Below, in pieces: positions 9,582 to 20,531 of a DNA stretch of 64,000 nt. The stretch is from Loktanella fryxellensis. GTDB lineage: Bacteria; Pseudomonadota; Alphaproteobacteria; Rhodobacterales; Rhodobacteraceae. The notes beneath the pieces are model-generated. The model saw only the letters and a list, made by a program, of their open reading frames with translations, made no database searches and had not been told where the DNA came from. Within the stretch, counting starts at the first letter, position 1. Each line of letters begins with the position of its first letter. The translations under genes and the position numbers were made by a program. The DNA is taken from positions 1-64,000 of the forward strand of contig NZ_FOCI01000013.1 in NCBI RefSeq assembly GCF_900110065.1. Reading direction: 5' to 3'.

Positions 9582-10262
9582 TCAGGCGTGCCGGTCGGTG
9601 ATTTCCTCCCACGCGCGGTTGATCGCGACCAGCCGCTTTTCCGCCAGCTTGACCGCCTCTTCCGGCACGCCGCGGGCCAGCATCCGGTCGGGATGCGTAT
9701 CGCGCACCTGTGTCCGCCATGCGGCGCGGATCGTGGCCATGTCCGCGTCGGGGTCCACCCCCAGCACATCATAGGGGTCGCGCACCGCATCGGGCACGAA
9801 TTGCGCCCGGATGCGGCCGAACTTCCTCTCGTCAAAGCCGAAGATGTCGGCCACGCGGCCCAGAAACGCATCCTCTGCCGCGTGATAGCGTCCGTCGGCC
9901 ATGGCGATGTGAAAGAGCCCCTCCAGCAGGTCCGACAGGGGTGCCGTGTCGGTGCCGAACATGCGCTTGATGCGGGCGGCATATTCCTCGAACCCGGCGA
10001 TGTCGGTGCGGGCCATGTCGAACAGCCGCGCGGCATGGGCCTCGTCGCGGGCGGGGATGTGGAACACCTCGCGGAACGCCGCCACCTCGACCCGGCGCAC
10101 GGTGCCGTCGGCCTTGGCCATCTTGGCGCCCAGCGCGATCACCGCGATGGTGAACGCCACGGACCGGTCAGGTGCACCGCGCATCAGGTCGAACACCACC
10201 GACAGGCTTTCGCCCGCGCGCAGGGCGGCAATGGCGTCGGCGATGCGGGTCCAGAGTGACAT
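9582..10262 (-). CDS. DjlA-like J-domain protein with TerB domain
   Basis: A 226-aa protein made of a TerB-like helical domain (about residues 35-150, with acidic metal-site-like segments AKADGTVRRVEV and AMADGRYHAAED) and a C-terminal J domain. The J domain carries DPYDVLGVD and the HPD tripeptide at residues 190-192, needed for stimulating DnaK ATPase. This order is that of DjlA co-chaperones. E. coli DjlA has an N-terminal membrane anchor that is not evident here, so this version is probably soluble. It lies between a small exported protein and a GNAT acetyltransferase, all leftward. Confidence 0.85.
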   Translation of the reverse strand: MSLWTRIADAIAALRAGESLSVVFDLMRGAPDRSVAFTIAVIALGAKMAKADGTVRRVEVAAFREVFHIPARDEAHAARLFDMARTDIAGFEEYAARIKRMFGTDTAPLSDLLEGLFHIAMADGRYHAAEDAFLGRVADIFGFDERKFGRIRAQFVPDAVRDPYDVLGVDPDADMATIRAAWRTQVRDTHPDRMLARGVPEEAVKLAEKRLVAINRAWEEITDRHA

Positions 10263-10271
10263 GGCGCGACC

Positions 10272-10787
10272 CTACAGCATCTTCTGCAGCAGGTGTAGGT
10301 CGATCCAGCGGTCGAACTTGCGCCCGACCTGCGGCAGAACAGCGACCGGCCTGAACCCGATCGCGGTGTGAAACGCAATGGCGCCGGGGTTTTCTGCACT
10401 GCACCCGGCGAACAGACTGTGCATCCCGGCGGTGCGTGCATGGGCGCACAGCGCCTCCATCACCGCGCGCCCCACCCCCTGCCCCCGCGCGGCAGGACCA
10501 AGGATGACGGTATGCTCGCCCGTGTGGCGATAGCCGTCGCCACCGCGAAACTGGCCATAGGTCGCAAAGCCCGCCACCTGCGTCGCAACCGTGGCCACCA
10601 GAAACCCATGCCCCGCCGCCGTCCGGTCGGCGATCATCCGCGCCACGTCGTCTGGCGATTTCGGCACCGGGTTGAAGGTGATCGTGGTGTCACGGATCAC
10701 CGGGTTCCACAGATCCGCCAGCGCCGCCGCGTCGTCCGGTGCGGCTTGCCGGATCAGCACCCCCCCGGCATCAGGTCCGTGCGGCAC
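10272..10787 (-). CDS. GNAT N-acetyltransferase, phosphinothricin acetyltransferase-like
   Basis: A 171-aa GNAT enzyme transferring acetyl from acetyl-CoA to an amine. IRQAAPDDAAALADLWN is the usual N-terminus, TTITF and a YGQFR strand follow, and motif A (ARGQGVGRAVMEAL) binds CoA. The pattern with N-P-G-A-IAFH near the end resembles phosphinothricin/methionine-sulfoximine acetyltransferases, but substrate is not provable. Start choice is open: GTG at 10787, three bases after the mutase stop, or GTG at 10760, which gives the more typical VLIRQAAP start. It is probably cotranscribed with the upstream methylmalonyl-CoA mutase gene. Confidence 0.82.
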   Translation of the reverse strand: MPHGPDAGGVLIRQAAPDDAAALADLWNPVIRDTTITFNPVPKSPDDVARMIADRTAAGHGFLVATVATQVAGFATYGQFRGGDGYRHTGEHTVILGPAARGQGVGRAVMEALCAHARTAGMHSLFAGCSAENPGAIAFHTAIGFRPVAVLPQVGRKFDRWIDLHLLQKML

Positions 10788-10790
10788 GGA

Positions 10791-12920
10791 TCAGGCGATC
10801 CGCGCGGCACGGATCAGGTCGAGGATATCCGCCGCAGCCTTCGGAATGTTCGTGCCAGGACCAAAGATCGCCTTCACCCCCGCATCCGTCAGGAACTTGT
10901 AATCCTGCTGCGGAATGACCCCGCCACACACCACGAGGATCTCGCCCGCCCCCGCGGCCTCCAGCGCCGCGATCAGCTTGGGCGCCAGCGTCTTGTGCCC
11001 GGCGGCCTGAGAGCTGATGCCGATCACGTGCACGTCGTTGTCGATGGCGTCCTGCGCCGCCTCTTCCGGCGTCTGGAACAGCGGGCCCACGTCCACGTCG
11101 AACCCAATATCGGCAAAGGCGGTGGCGATCACCTTGGCGCCCCGGTCGTGACCGTCCTGCCCCATCTTGACCACCATCATGCGGGGACGGCGCCCTTCCT
11201 CTACGGCGAAATCCTCCACCGCTTTCTGGATCATCGCAAAGCCTGCGTCGCCGTCATAGGCGGCACCATAGACGCCTGCCAGCGTCCGCACCTCGGCCCT
11301 GTGGCGGCCAAAAACCGCCTCCATCGCCTGCGTGATTTCGCCCACGGTGGCGCGCTGCCGCGCAGCCTCGACCGCCGCCTCCAGCAGGTTGCCACCGTCG
11401 CGGGCGCAGCGCTTCACCTCGGCCAGCGCCGCATCGCAGGCAGCCTGATCGCGGGCGGCGCGGGTTTTCGCCAGCCGCGCGATCTGTCTGTCGCGCACGC
11501 TGGCGTTGTCGATGTCGCGGATGTCGATGGGGTCTTCCTTATCTTTCCGGTACTTGTTCACACCCACGATGACGTCGGTGCCCCGGTCGATGTCCGCCTG
11601 ACGCCTGGCCGCAGTCTCCTCGATCCGCAGCTTCGGCATGCCGGAGGCGACGGCCGTGGTCATGCCGCCCATCTCCTCGACCTCCTGCATCAGGGCCCAG
11701 GCAGCCTCTGCCAGATCGTGGGTCAGCTTCTCGACGTAATAACTGCCCGCCAGCGGGTCGATGACGCGTGTGACACCCGTCTCCTCCTGCAGGATCAACT
11801 GGGTGTTGCGGGCGATGCGCGCAGCAAAGTCGGACGGCAGCGCGATCGCCTCGTCCAGCGCGTTGGTGTGCAGGCTTTGCGTGCCGCCCAGAACCGCGCT
11901 CAGCGCCTCGTAGGCGGTGCGCACCACGTTGTTGTAGGGGTCCTGTTCCTGCAAACTTACACCGCTGGTCTGGCAATGGGTGCGCAGCATGGACGACTTC
12001 GGGTCAGATGGCGCAAACTCCTCCATCACGCGGGACCACAGCAGGCGGGCAGCGCGCAGCTTGGCCGCCTCCATGAAGAAGTTCATGCCGATGGCGAAGA
12101 AGAACGACAGGCGCCCCGCGAAACTGTCCACGTCCATGCCCGCCGCAATCGCCGCGCGCACGTATTCGCGCCCGTCCGCCAGCGTATAGGCCAGCTCCTG
12201 CACCAGGTTCGCGCCCGCCTCCTGCATGTGATAGCCGGAGATCGAGATCGAGTTGAACTTCGGCATCTGGTCGGACGTGAACCGGATGATGTCCGAGATG
12301 ATCCGCATCGACGGTTCCGGCGGATAGACATAGGTGTTGCGCACCATGAATTCCTTGAGGATGTCGTTCTGGATCGTGCCGGACAGCACCGCGCGGTCGT
12401 GGCCCTGTTCCTCTCCCGTGACGATGAAGTTGGCGAGGATCGGAATGACCGCGCCGTTCATGGTCATCGACACCGATACCTTGTCCAGCGGGATGCCATC
12501 GAACAGGATCTTCATGTCCTCGACGCTGTCGATGGCCACGCCCGCCTTGCCCACGTCCCCCTCGACCCGGGCGTGGTCGCTGTCATAACCGCGGTGCGTC
12601 GCCAGATCGAAGGCGACCGACACCCCCTGCTGCCCCGCCGCCAGCGCGCTGCGATAGAAGGCGTTGGATTCCTCTGCCGTCGAAAACCCCGCATATTGCC
12701 GGATCGTCCACGGACGGCCTGCATACATCGTGGCCTTGACCCCGCGCGTATAGGGCGCGGCACCGGGAATGCCTCCCATGTGCGGCAGGTCCGCCACGTC
12801 GTCGGCGGTATAAAGCGGTTTGACCGCGATCCCTTCCAGCGTGTGCCATGTCAGATCGTCCGGCGACCGGCCCCGCAGTTCCTCGGCGGCAAGCTTGGCC
12901 CAGTCGGATGTATCGGTCAT
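10791..12920 (-). CDS. scpA: methylmalonyl-CoA mutase
   Basis: A 709-aa single-chain adenosylcobalamin enzyme that converts (R)-methylmalonyl-CoA to succinyl-CoA, the last step of propionyl-CoA oxidation. The N-terminal TIM-barrel substrate domain contains [12 protein letters not shown] and the [18 protein letters not shown] region. The C-terminal B12-binding domain has DGHDRG (the DxHxxG cobalamin-ligand motif) at about residue 590. Length matches bacterial homodimeric mutases. It lies at the downstream end of the pcc locus (pccA and pccB upstream on the same strand), which fits a propionate pathway. No methylmalonyl-CoA epimerase or MeaB chaperone is in the window. Confidence 0.96.
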   Translation of the reverse strand: MTDTSDWAKLAAEELRGRSPDDLTWHTLEGIAVKPLYTADDVADLPHMGGIPGAAPYTRGVKATMYAGRPWTIRQYAGFSTAEESNAFYRSALAAGQQGVSVAFDLATHRGYDSDHARVEGDVGKAGVAIDSVEDMKILFDGIPLDKVSVSMTMNGAVIPILANFIVTGEEQGHDRAVLSGTIQNDILKEFMVRNTYVYPPEPSMRIISDIIRFTSDQMPKFNSISISGYHMQEAGANLVQELAYTLADGREYVRAAIAAGMDVDSFAGRLSFFFAIGMNFFMEAAKLRAARLLWSRVMEEFAPSDPKSSMLRTHCQTSGVSLQEQDPYNNVVRTAYEALSAVLGGTQSLHTNALDEAIALPSDFAARIARNTQLILQEETGVTRVIDPLAGSYYVEKLTHDLAEAAWALMQEVEEMGGMTTAVASGMPKLRIEETAARRQADIDRGTDVIVGVNKYRKDKEDPIDIRDIDNASVRDRQIARLAKTRAARDQAACDAALAEVKRCARDGGNLLEAAVEAARQRATVGEITQAMEAVFGRHRAEVRTLAGVYGAAYDGDAGFAMIQKAVEDFAVEEGRRPRMMVVKMGQDGHDRGAKVIATAFADIGFDVDVGPLFQTPEEAAQDAIDNDVHVIGISSQAAGHKTLAPKLIAALEAAGAGEILVVCGGVIPQQDYKFLTDAGVKAIFGPGTNIPKAAADILDLIRAARIA

Positions 12921-12937
12921 TGGTGTCCCCCCGGTTT

Positions 12938-13881
12938 TCAGCCATGTTTGTCGAAAGGCCAGCCGTCCGCAATGGGCATCCGGTCGCGGGCGGGCAACAC
13001 CGTGATCGCGGCCCGGTCCGCAAAGGTCGTAAGGGGATCGTCCAGCGCCCGCAGCAGCGTCAGGTCGTCCGCATAGACCGCCGCCATGCGGGCCCGCTGA
13101 CCGGCGTCGAACGGCTGCCACGGGCCCGGGGACGCGGGGATCGCCGCCGCTTCGCCGTGGCGTCCAAGGTGGATCAGCCGCGCCCGCAGGGTATTGCCGT
13201 CGCGGCTGCGGTTGGCCCAGATCGGCGCGGCGTCCGGCGCCCGTCCCATGGCACCGCCGATGGCCGGGTCGCAGGTCGCAGGCCCAGCTGGCGGCGCGGG
13301 CGGCTGGCGAATGCATCGAACGTCCAGACCTGCAGCGGTGCGTCGGGGAACACCTGCCGCACGTCGTGCACCACGTCGGCCCAGGTGCGTCGCTGATCGG
13401 CGATCCGCGCCAGTGCGGCGGCATCGGGGACCGGATGCCCCGCCATCACCGCGAAGGCGATGGAGGAGGTCCAGAACGCGGCATAGTCGCGGATCACCAG
13501 TCCGATGCGATCGACCCGCCCGTCGAAGGCGCGGGCGAACCGCGTCAGGCGCGGCACCAGACCGGGATAGAGCACCGCCCGCCCCAGATTGTCGCGCGGC
13601 GTGCCGATCATGTTTTCCTCGCTGACCAGCAGGCGGACGATCCCCCGGTGCCCGATGCTGGCCCTGCGGTTGGCGATGCGCCGCGCCACGGCGGCGTCGC
13701 CCGCATCGTCGACCACATCCGGTTGTCGCACCAGATGGTCGAACATCATCTCCCGCGTCACCGACGGCGTCCACGGCATCAGGCCCGCCCGGATCAACGG
13801 CCGTCGCGCGCGGTCCAGTGCACGCTGGAACGTCGTCGTGGCGCAGCGATGCGCGCCGATGTGAAAGATCGTCTCGACCAT
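12938..13881 (-). pseudogene. sulfotransferase-like gene, frameshifted
   Basis: Two adjoining frames together make one protein. The first (from ATG 13881, or 13890) reads MVETIFHIGAHRCATTTFQ, a PAPS-binding-loop-like start of sulfotransferase-fold proteins common in Rhodobacterales, and stays convincing to [11 protein letters not shown] near 13310. It then turns Arg/Pro-rich and stops at 13174. A second frame picks up family-like sequence ([17 protein letters not shown] to the end at 12938). The switch falls near 13269-13282, where TCGCAGG is present twice in tandem. Restoring one more 7-bp copy would join the frames. Either a real inactivation or a sequencing/assembly error. It is 17 nt upstream of the mutase, so a frameshift need not block the mutase. 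Confidence 0.72.
13269..13282. repeat. 7-bp tandem repeat at a frameshift
   Basis: TCGCAGG occurs twice in tandem. A change of one 7-bp unit alters frame. Adding a third copy would join the two halves of the sulfotransferase-like gene, so a slipped-strand contraction is a plausible cause of its frameshift. Confidence 0.6.
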
Positions 13882-14050
13882 GTGACGCATCCCGATCAGC
13901 GGGGCCCCTGCAACCGAACCTCGACTGCTGCCCCGGCACGGCGAAGCCTGCACCACCGACCCTCAAGGCCGCGTTAAACGCATTTTTGATCCGCCGCGGA
14001 CCTGGAACGCCTGTGTCGCACTTCGCAATCGCGTGTGCGAAGCCTATGTC

Positions 14051-14572
14051 ATGGTCATGAACACATCCACACGCGCGACCGCGACCTTCGCCCTTGCCCT
14101 TGCCCTGACCCTCGGTTGGACCCTGCCCCTCGTGGCGCAGACCCCCGTTGCCACCGCTGACACTGACGCCGCGCCGGACGACATCGTGGCCGTGTGGGAA
14201 GCCGACCGCACAGTGCCGCTGGAGGCGGAAGGGCTGGATCTGGACGATTTCCGCTACGTCGCCCGCCCGGTCGTGGTGTTTGCCGACAGCCCGCGCGATC
14301 CGCTGTTCATCGAACAGATGGCCTTGCTGGCTGACGGTCCTGACCGGCTGGCAGAACGCGACGTCGTCGTGATCTTCGACACCGACCCCGATGGGGCGGG
14401 CGACGTGCGCCTTGATCTGCGGCCACGCGGTTTCATGCTGGCGCTGGTCGGCAAGGACGGCCAGATCGAGGCTCGCAAGATCCGCCCCTGGGACGTGCGC
14501 GAGTTGACGCGGTCGATCGACAGGACCCCGTCGCGTATCCAGGAAGTCAGGGATCGTCGCGGCACCAACTAG
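14051..14572 (+). CDS. DUF4174 domain exported protein
   Basis: A protein of about 173 aa with an N-terminal signal peptide (hydrophobic ALALALTLGWTLPLVAQ, cleavage near VAQ-TP) and a DUF4174-like domain. Typical features are RPVVVFADSPRDPLF, a thioredoxin-like strand without cysteines, and GKDGQIEARK followed by a helix. The function of DUF4174 is unknown; it resembles a degenerate thioredoxin fold. Two ATGs six bases apart (14051, 14057) can start it. It is the only rightward gene within the otherwise leftward pcc/mutase block, divergent from the frameshifted sulfotransferase-like gene. Confidence 0.75.
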   Translation: MVMNTSTRATATFALALALTLGWTLPLVAQTPVATADTDAAPDDIVAVWEADRTVPLEAEGLDLDDFRYVARPVVVFADSPRDPLFIEQMALLADGPDRLAERDVVVIFDTDPDGAGDVRLDLRPRGFMLALVGKDGQIEARKIRPWDVRELTRSIDRTPSRIQEVRDRRGTN

Positions 14573-14578
14573 CCCGCG

Positions 14579-14956
14579 TCACCGCCGCCCGCCTGCGGCG
14601 CTGACGGCGACCCAGGCGATCGCCATCAGCACGCCCAGCGTCAGAATCCACGCCAGCGACGGACTGACGCCGGTGACGGCCAGCACGCGGCCCACAGCAT
14701 AGACCAGCGTATAGACGGCCAGTGCGCCCAGCACGAACGTCCGCATCGGGTCCAGCGGCACGCCGCAGGCGCGCACGATGCCCCAGAACACCACCACGGC
14801 GATCATCGGCGTGGTATAGGTCGTGGGCGGCAACGCGGTGGCATAGGTGATGTCGCCTTCCGGGATCATCACGGTCAGCGCGGCGAAGGCCGCCAGCGCC
14901 GCCGCCACGCAGGCCACGGCCCAGATCAGGATCAGGCGACGTGTGGATACGCTCAT
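14579..14956 (-). CDS. small integral membrane protein, unknown
   Basis: A 125-aa protein with about four hydrophobic helices (residues 8-30, 48-65, 72-92 and 100-120) and very short loops, ending in GGRR. A periplasmic loop contains PEGDITYATALPPTTY. I do not recognise a family. It lies 7 nt downstream of pccA on the same strand, so it is probably cotranscribed with it and could be an accessory membrane protein of that operon. No catalytic motif is visible. Confidence 0.65.
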   Translation of the reverse strand: MSVSTRRLILIWAVACVAAALAAFAALTVMIPEGDITYATALPPTTYTTPMIAVVVFWGIVRACGVPLDPMRTFVLGALAVYTLVYAVGRVLAVTGVSPSLAWILTLGVLMAIAWVAVSAAGGRR

Positions 14957-14963
14957 GTCGGGG

Positions 14964-16964
<2,001 letters not shown>

Positions 16965-17055
16965 AGCTCAGCCCTTTGAACGCAAAATCGCCGCCGGGGA
17001 CGGACCCCGACGGCGAAGGATGGTGGTCGTTGGCGCCCGGCGGGCGCCGCGTGAC

Positions 17056-17274
17056 TTAGCGGGCCGGGCGGCAGATGCCGGCGTCGTCGCACAGCAGGCC
17101 AGCGGCCACACCGGCGATGGCCGTCGCGGTCGGATCGGTACCCAGCACTTCTGCTGCGACCAGACCGCCGCCGGCGCCGATGACGCCACGCTCCAGATCG
17201 GTGTCGCCCACGCCTGCACAGGCGGACAGGGCCAGAGCGGCGACGGGTGCGAGGATCCAAGAAGTCTTGAACAT
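17056..17274 (-). CDS. small glycine-rich lipoprotein
   Basis: A 72-aa lipoprotein. The signal sequence MFKTSWILAPVAALALSAC ends in a lipobox (LSAC, acylated Cys19). The mature part is Gly/Ala-rich (VIGAGGGLVAAEVLGTDPTATAIAGVAAG), a glycine-zipper-like hydrophobic stretch, and holds one Cys pair near the end (CDDAGIC). The start at 17274 has a good ribosome site (AAGGA about 7 nt upstream). Glycine-zipper lipoproteins often sit in the outer membrane, but the function here is unknown. It lies between pccA and the hypothetical gene at 17585 with room for its own promoter. Confidence 0.8.
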   Translation of the reverse strand: MFKTSWILAPVAALALSACAGVGDTDLERGVIGAGGGLVAAEVLGTDPTATAIAGVAAGLLCDDAGICRPAR

Positions 17275-17584
17275 GTGATGTTCCTTTTGTTGAGGTTCAG
17301 GATGCACCCTACGTCGCCTGTGTGATCGGACGACTCAAGTACGAATGAGGTCAAAAGGCGCTTTGCCGCCGAAAAGTTCCAGCAAAAACGACTGCTATCC
17401 GATAACACCGGACCCAGAGCCGTCCTGCGGCGCGACATGCCGCGAAAAGCCGTTCCGTAAGACGCAGTCCCGGTCGAACGCCGGCCTGCGGGCAGCGGTC
17501 CGCATCCGCAGGCAGCAGCGCGCCGGTCCGCGCGACCTGCGATCTGGTCCCCCGCGGGGACCGCGATCTGCCCGCGGGCGACGG
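17275..17584. other. 310-nt intergenic region with palindrome
   Basis: No convincing gene on either strand. The part near 17310-17400 is somewhat AT-richer and probably carries the promoter of the leftward small lipoprotein. A palindrome GGTCCCC-CGC-GGGGACC at 17546-17562 lies just past the stop of the leftward gene ending at 17585 and could be part of a terminator, although no T-run follows. Confidence 0.45.
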
Positions 17585-17932
17585 TCATGCAAAGATCTCG
17601 GGAAAGCTCATCTGCGCGCGCGCGGCGTCGATTCGCAGCAGCGCGTCATAGCTTTCGGGATCGAAGGGATCCTCCGCCGCGACCACCTCGCGTCCGAACA
17701 GCCAGCTCAGCCGCCCAGCGTCGAGGTTGCCGCGCACGAAGGGCTCTTCGCCGAAGTGCTGCCACAGCGCCAGCATGAAGCCCGCATCCGCCTTGCGGTC
17801 TGCGGGCCTGCGGTCGGCATAGCGTTCGCGCGCGACCAGTTTGGTGGCGCCGTCCTTGTGGGCGTGCCGGATCACGAACTGATAGTCGGTGCCGGTCAAC
17901 CGCCCCGGAAAGCCGCGATGCTTCTCCATCAT
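17585..17932 (-). CDS. conserved hypothetical protein (pcc locus)
   Basis: A 115-aa soluble protein, MMEKHRGFPGRLTGTDYQF onwards. It has mixed charge, aromatic residues (WQHFGEEPF, LSWLFGREV) and no signal peptide or membrane segment. I do not recognise a domain. The pattern of conserved-looking aromatic and acidic residues and normal codon use for the region support a real gene. It lies in the leftward pccB-to-pccA interval, 27 nt downstream of a 42-aa exported peptide gene. Confidence 0.65.
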   Translation of the reverse strand: MMEKHRGFPGRLTGTDYQFVIRHAHKDGATKLVARERYADRRPADRKADAGFMLALWQHFGEEPFVRGNLDAGRLSWLFGREVVAAEDPFDPESYDALLRIDAARAQMSFPEIFA

Positions 17933-17959
17933 GCGGCCCCCCCAATGACTGACGCGATG

Positions 17960-18088
17960 TCAGTGGATCGCTGCGATCCCGGCGGCATCGGTGGCCGTGG
18001 GGTTGAGTTGGGCCTGACCGCGCGACCCGCTGACGGCGATGACCGCCATGAGGGCGAGGACGCTGAAAATCTTGATTCCGTTCGACAT
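17960..18088 (-). CDS. 42-aa exported peptide
   Basis: A small gene: MSNGIKIFSVLALMAVIAVSG is a clear signal sequence, followed by about 20 mature residues (SRGQAQLNPTATDAAGIAAI) and a TGA at 17960-17962. An AGGCAGG-type purine stretch lies upstream of the ATG at 18088. There is no lipobox Cys. The signal-like pattern and place between two pcc-locus genes support expression, but so short a frame in GC-rich DNA could be chance. Confidence 0.45.
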   Translation of the reverse strand: MSNGIKIFSVLALMAVIAVSGSRGQAQLNPTATDAAGIAAIH

Positions 18089-18284
18089 GTGCCTGATCTG
18101 CCTGCCTGATGTGGCCTGCGTTGATCGCAGGTCCGCATGATGTGCCGGGGCGCACGGTTCATTGTCCCCGCGTCATGCATATCAGCGAAATCCGACAGCG
18201 CCAGACGGCTGCGACGTGCCGCGCCGCAGCGTGGCAGGATTGCACCGAAGACGCGGCGGATCGCCGCCACTTGATCGTCACCCA

Positions 18285-18686
18285 TCAGAAATCCTCCCAG
18301 ATGCAGGCGGCGTCCTGCAGCCGAAATGGCTGAAAGAACTGCGTCACCGCGGGGTCGTATTCGCCAAAATCGACGGGCTGGTCCGACAGGGACATCACCA
18401 CGTCGCCGCTGGTCCAGCCTTGGCTCTGCAGTGCAGGCACGATGACCGCGTCGCACAGATATTGCAGGTCGTCCACCACGTCGCCGAATGTGACGGCGTC
18501 CGGCCCTTCGGCAATCGCGGGTGCGATGAACCGGAACCGCGCCGTCTGCGCCTCCGCTTCCAGGATCACGTCGTCCAAGGCAACCGACAGGCCGGAGGGC
18601 ACGTCGATCTGCTGGGCCACCAGTGGACCCGCAGCGCCGACGACAACCATGACGCACAAGACCTGCACCGCGCAGGCCCGCATCAT
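18285..18686 (-). CDS. DUF6497 family exported protein
   Basis: A 133-aa protein with a signal peptide (MMRACAVQVLCVMVVVGAAGPLVAQ, cleavage near VAQ-QI) and a mature domain beginning IDVPSGLSVALDDVILE and ending DAACIWEDF. Both ends match the DUF6497 pattern I associate with pcc loci of Rhodobacterales; function unknown. It has two mature cysteines (YLCDAV, AACIWE) that could form a disulfide. The ATG pair at 18681-18686 lies within a palindromic intergenic repeat, so the repeat may influence its translation. pccB ends 50 nt upstream on the same strand. Confidence 0.72.
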   Translation of the reverse strand: MMRACAVQVLCVMVVVGAAGPLVAQQIDVPSGLSVALDDVILEAEAQTARFRFIAPAIAEGPDAVTFGDVVDDLQYLCDAVIVPALQSQGWTSGDVVMSLSDQPVDFGEYDPAVTQFFQPFRLQDAACIWEDF

Positions 18687-18722
18687 CTTGCCGAAAATAC
18701 TCCGGGGGGCTGGCCCCCTGGC
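18684..18722. repeat. palindromic intergenic repeat, copy A
   Basis: CATCTTGCCGAAAATACTCC followed by a GGGGGGC-TGG-CCCCC hairpin. It is a variant of the element described at 26187, here between pccB and the DUF6497 gene, overlapping the start codon of the latter. Confidence 0.65.
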
Positions 18723-18735
18723 ACGGTCTGCGGCG

Positions 18736-20262
18736 TCACAGCGGAATGTTGTCATGCTTCTTCCACGGGTTCTGCAACGACTTGCCGCGCAGGCTTGCGA
18801 AGGCGCGACAGACGCGGGCGCGGGTCGAGCGGGGCAGGATCACCTCGTCGATGAACCCCTTGCTGGCCGCGACGAAGGGATTGGCGAAACGGTCCTCGTA
18901 TTCCCGCGTCAGCGCCGCAATGTCGTCGGCACTCTTGCCGCGGTGGATGATCTCGGTCGCGCCCTTGGCCCCCATCACCGCGATCTCCGCCGTGGGCCAG
19001 GCATAGTTGAAATCGCCGCGCAGGTGCTTGGACGCCATCACGTCGTATGCCCCGCCGTAAGCCTTGCGGGTGATGACCGTGACCTTCGGCACCGTCGCCT
19101 CGCCATAGGCGAACAGCAGCTTCGCACCATGCTTGATAACGCCGCCGTATTCCTGTGACGTGCCCGGCAGGAAGCCCGGCACATCCACCAGCGTCAGGAT
19201 CGGGATCTCGAAAGCGTCGCAGAACCGCACGAACCTTGCGGCCTTGCGCGAGCTTTCGATGTCGAGGCAGCCCGCAAGCACCATCGGCTGGTTCGCCACG
19301 ACACCCACGGTCGAACCGCCCATCCGCACGAACCCGGTCAGGATGTTGCGCGCGAAATCCGCCTGAATCTCGTAGAAGTCGCCCTCGTCCGCCAGTGACA
19401 GGATCAGTTCCTTCATGTCGTAGGGCGTGTTGGCGTTGTCGGGTATCAGCGTGTCGAGGCTGTCGCACACCCGGTTCACGTCGTCGAAGAAGGGCCGCGT
19501 CGGCACCGTCTTGCGGTTGTTTAGCGGCAAAAAGTCGATCAGGCGGCGACACTCGGCCAGCGCCTCCACGTCGTTGTCGAACGCGCCGTCGGCCACGCTG
19601 GATTTCCTGGTGTGCGTGGTGGCACCGCCCAACTCCTCGGCGGTGACGACTTCGTTCGTGACGGTCTTCACCACGTCGGGCCCCGTGACGAACATGTAGG
19701 ACGTGTCGCGCACCATGAAGATGAAGTCGGTCATGGCGGGCGAATAGACCGCACCACCCGCGCAGGGCCCCATGATCAGGCTGATCTGCGGCACCACGCC
19801 CGACGCCATGATGTTGCGCTGGAACACCTCGGCATAGCCCGCCAGTGACGCGACGCCCTCCTGAATCCGCGCACCGCCGGAATCGTTGATGCCGATGACA
19901 GGCGCGCCGTTCTGCATCGCCATGTCCATGATCTTGCAGATCTTCTGCGCGTGGGTTTCCGACAGCGATCCGCCGAACACGGTGAAATCCTGCGAAAACA
20001 CATAGACCATGCGACCGTTGACGGTGCCCCAGCCCGTCACCACCCCGTCGCCCAGCGGCGTGCTGTCCTGCATCCCGAAGTCGATGGCGCGATGCGTGAC
20101 GAAGGCGTCGAATTCCTCGAAACTGCCCGCGTCCAGCAGCAGGTCGATGCGTTCGCGTGCGGTCAGCTTGCCCTTGGCGTGCTGCGCGTCGATCCGTGCC
20201 TGACCGCCGCCCAGTTGCGCATCGGCCTGACGGGCCGCCAGTGCGTCCAGATGATCCTTCAT
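18736..20262 (-). CDS. pccB: propionyl-CoA carboxylase beta subunit
   Basis: A 508-aa carboxyltransferase subunit that moves CO2 from biotin to propionyl-CoA. The crotonase-like double domain is clear: [14 protein letters not shown] near residue 31, the acyl-CoA oxyanion segment [22 protein letters not shown], and in the C-terminal half [16 protein letters not shown] and [10 protein letters not shown]. Length is typical (about 510). The ATG at 20262 is preceded by a strong ribosome site (GGGAGG). It is the first gene of the leftward pcc block. A TTGACA hexamer on the minus strand (plus positions 20370-20375) may be part of its promoter. Confidence 0.95.
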   Translation of the reverse strand: MKDHLDALAARQADAQLGGGQARIDAQHAKGKLTARERIDLLLDAGSFEEFDAFVTHRAIDFGMQDSTPLGDGVVTGWGTVNGRMVYVFSQDFTVFGGSLSETHAQKICKIMDMAMQNGAPVIGINDSGGARIQEGVASLAGYAEVFQRNIMASGVVPQISLIMGPCAGGAVYSPAMTDFIFMVRDTSYMFVTGPDVVKTVTNEVVTAEELGGATTHTRKSSVADGAFDNDVEALAECRRLIDFLPLNNRKTVPTRPFFDDVNRVCDSLDTLIPDNANTPYDMKELILSLADEGDFYEIQADFARNILTGFVRMGGSTVGVVANQPMVLAGCLDIESSRKAARFVRFCDAFEIPILTLVDVPGFLPGTSQEYGGVIKHGAKLLFAYGEATVPKVTVITRKAYGGAYDVMASKHLRGDFNYAWPTAEIAVMGAKGATEIIHRGKSADDIAALTREYEDRFANPFVAASKGFIDEVILPRSTRARVCRAFASLRGKSLQNPWKKHDNIPL

Positions 20263-20531
20263 GGTGCCTCCCCCCGGTGCCCTGCCGCGCGGCGGTGGGC
20301 CTTTTGCGGGGATCATAGGTGTGGCATCGGTGCAGGTGAAGGCCGAATGCGCGAAATTCCCCACTGTCTTGTCAACAAGTTTTCCAAGCCTGTCCGCGCC
20401 TTGGCCGGCACGGTGATCGTTAGCGCAACCGCGGCGCTGGGCCCCCTGCCGGCAGATCGGTGCCAAATTGCACAGGTCACCGGGCAATTATGGCCGATGG
20501 ACACCGCCGCTGCGGCCCGTAGCGTGCGCCG
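20263..20531. promoter_or_regulatory. divergent promoter region pccB / MFS gene
   Basis: A 269-nt divergent region. CTTGT-CA-ACAAG at about 20368-20379 is an inverted repeat covering the minus-strand TTGACA. TGCCAAATTGCA at 20461-20472 is an imperfect palindrome with a loose likeness to the TTTGCAAA-type site reported for the propionate regulator PccR. Neither is proven, and no PccR/ScfR-type gene lies next to pccB here. Confidence 0.35.

Noticed and set aside
10368-13076. A 902-codon rightward frame opposite methylmalonyl-CoA mutase
   Set aside because: Shadow of the mutase; no recognisable motifs.
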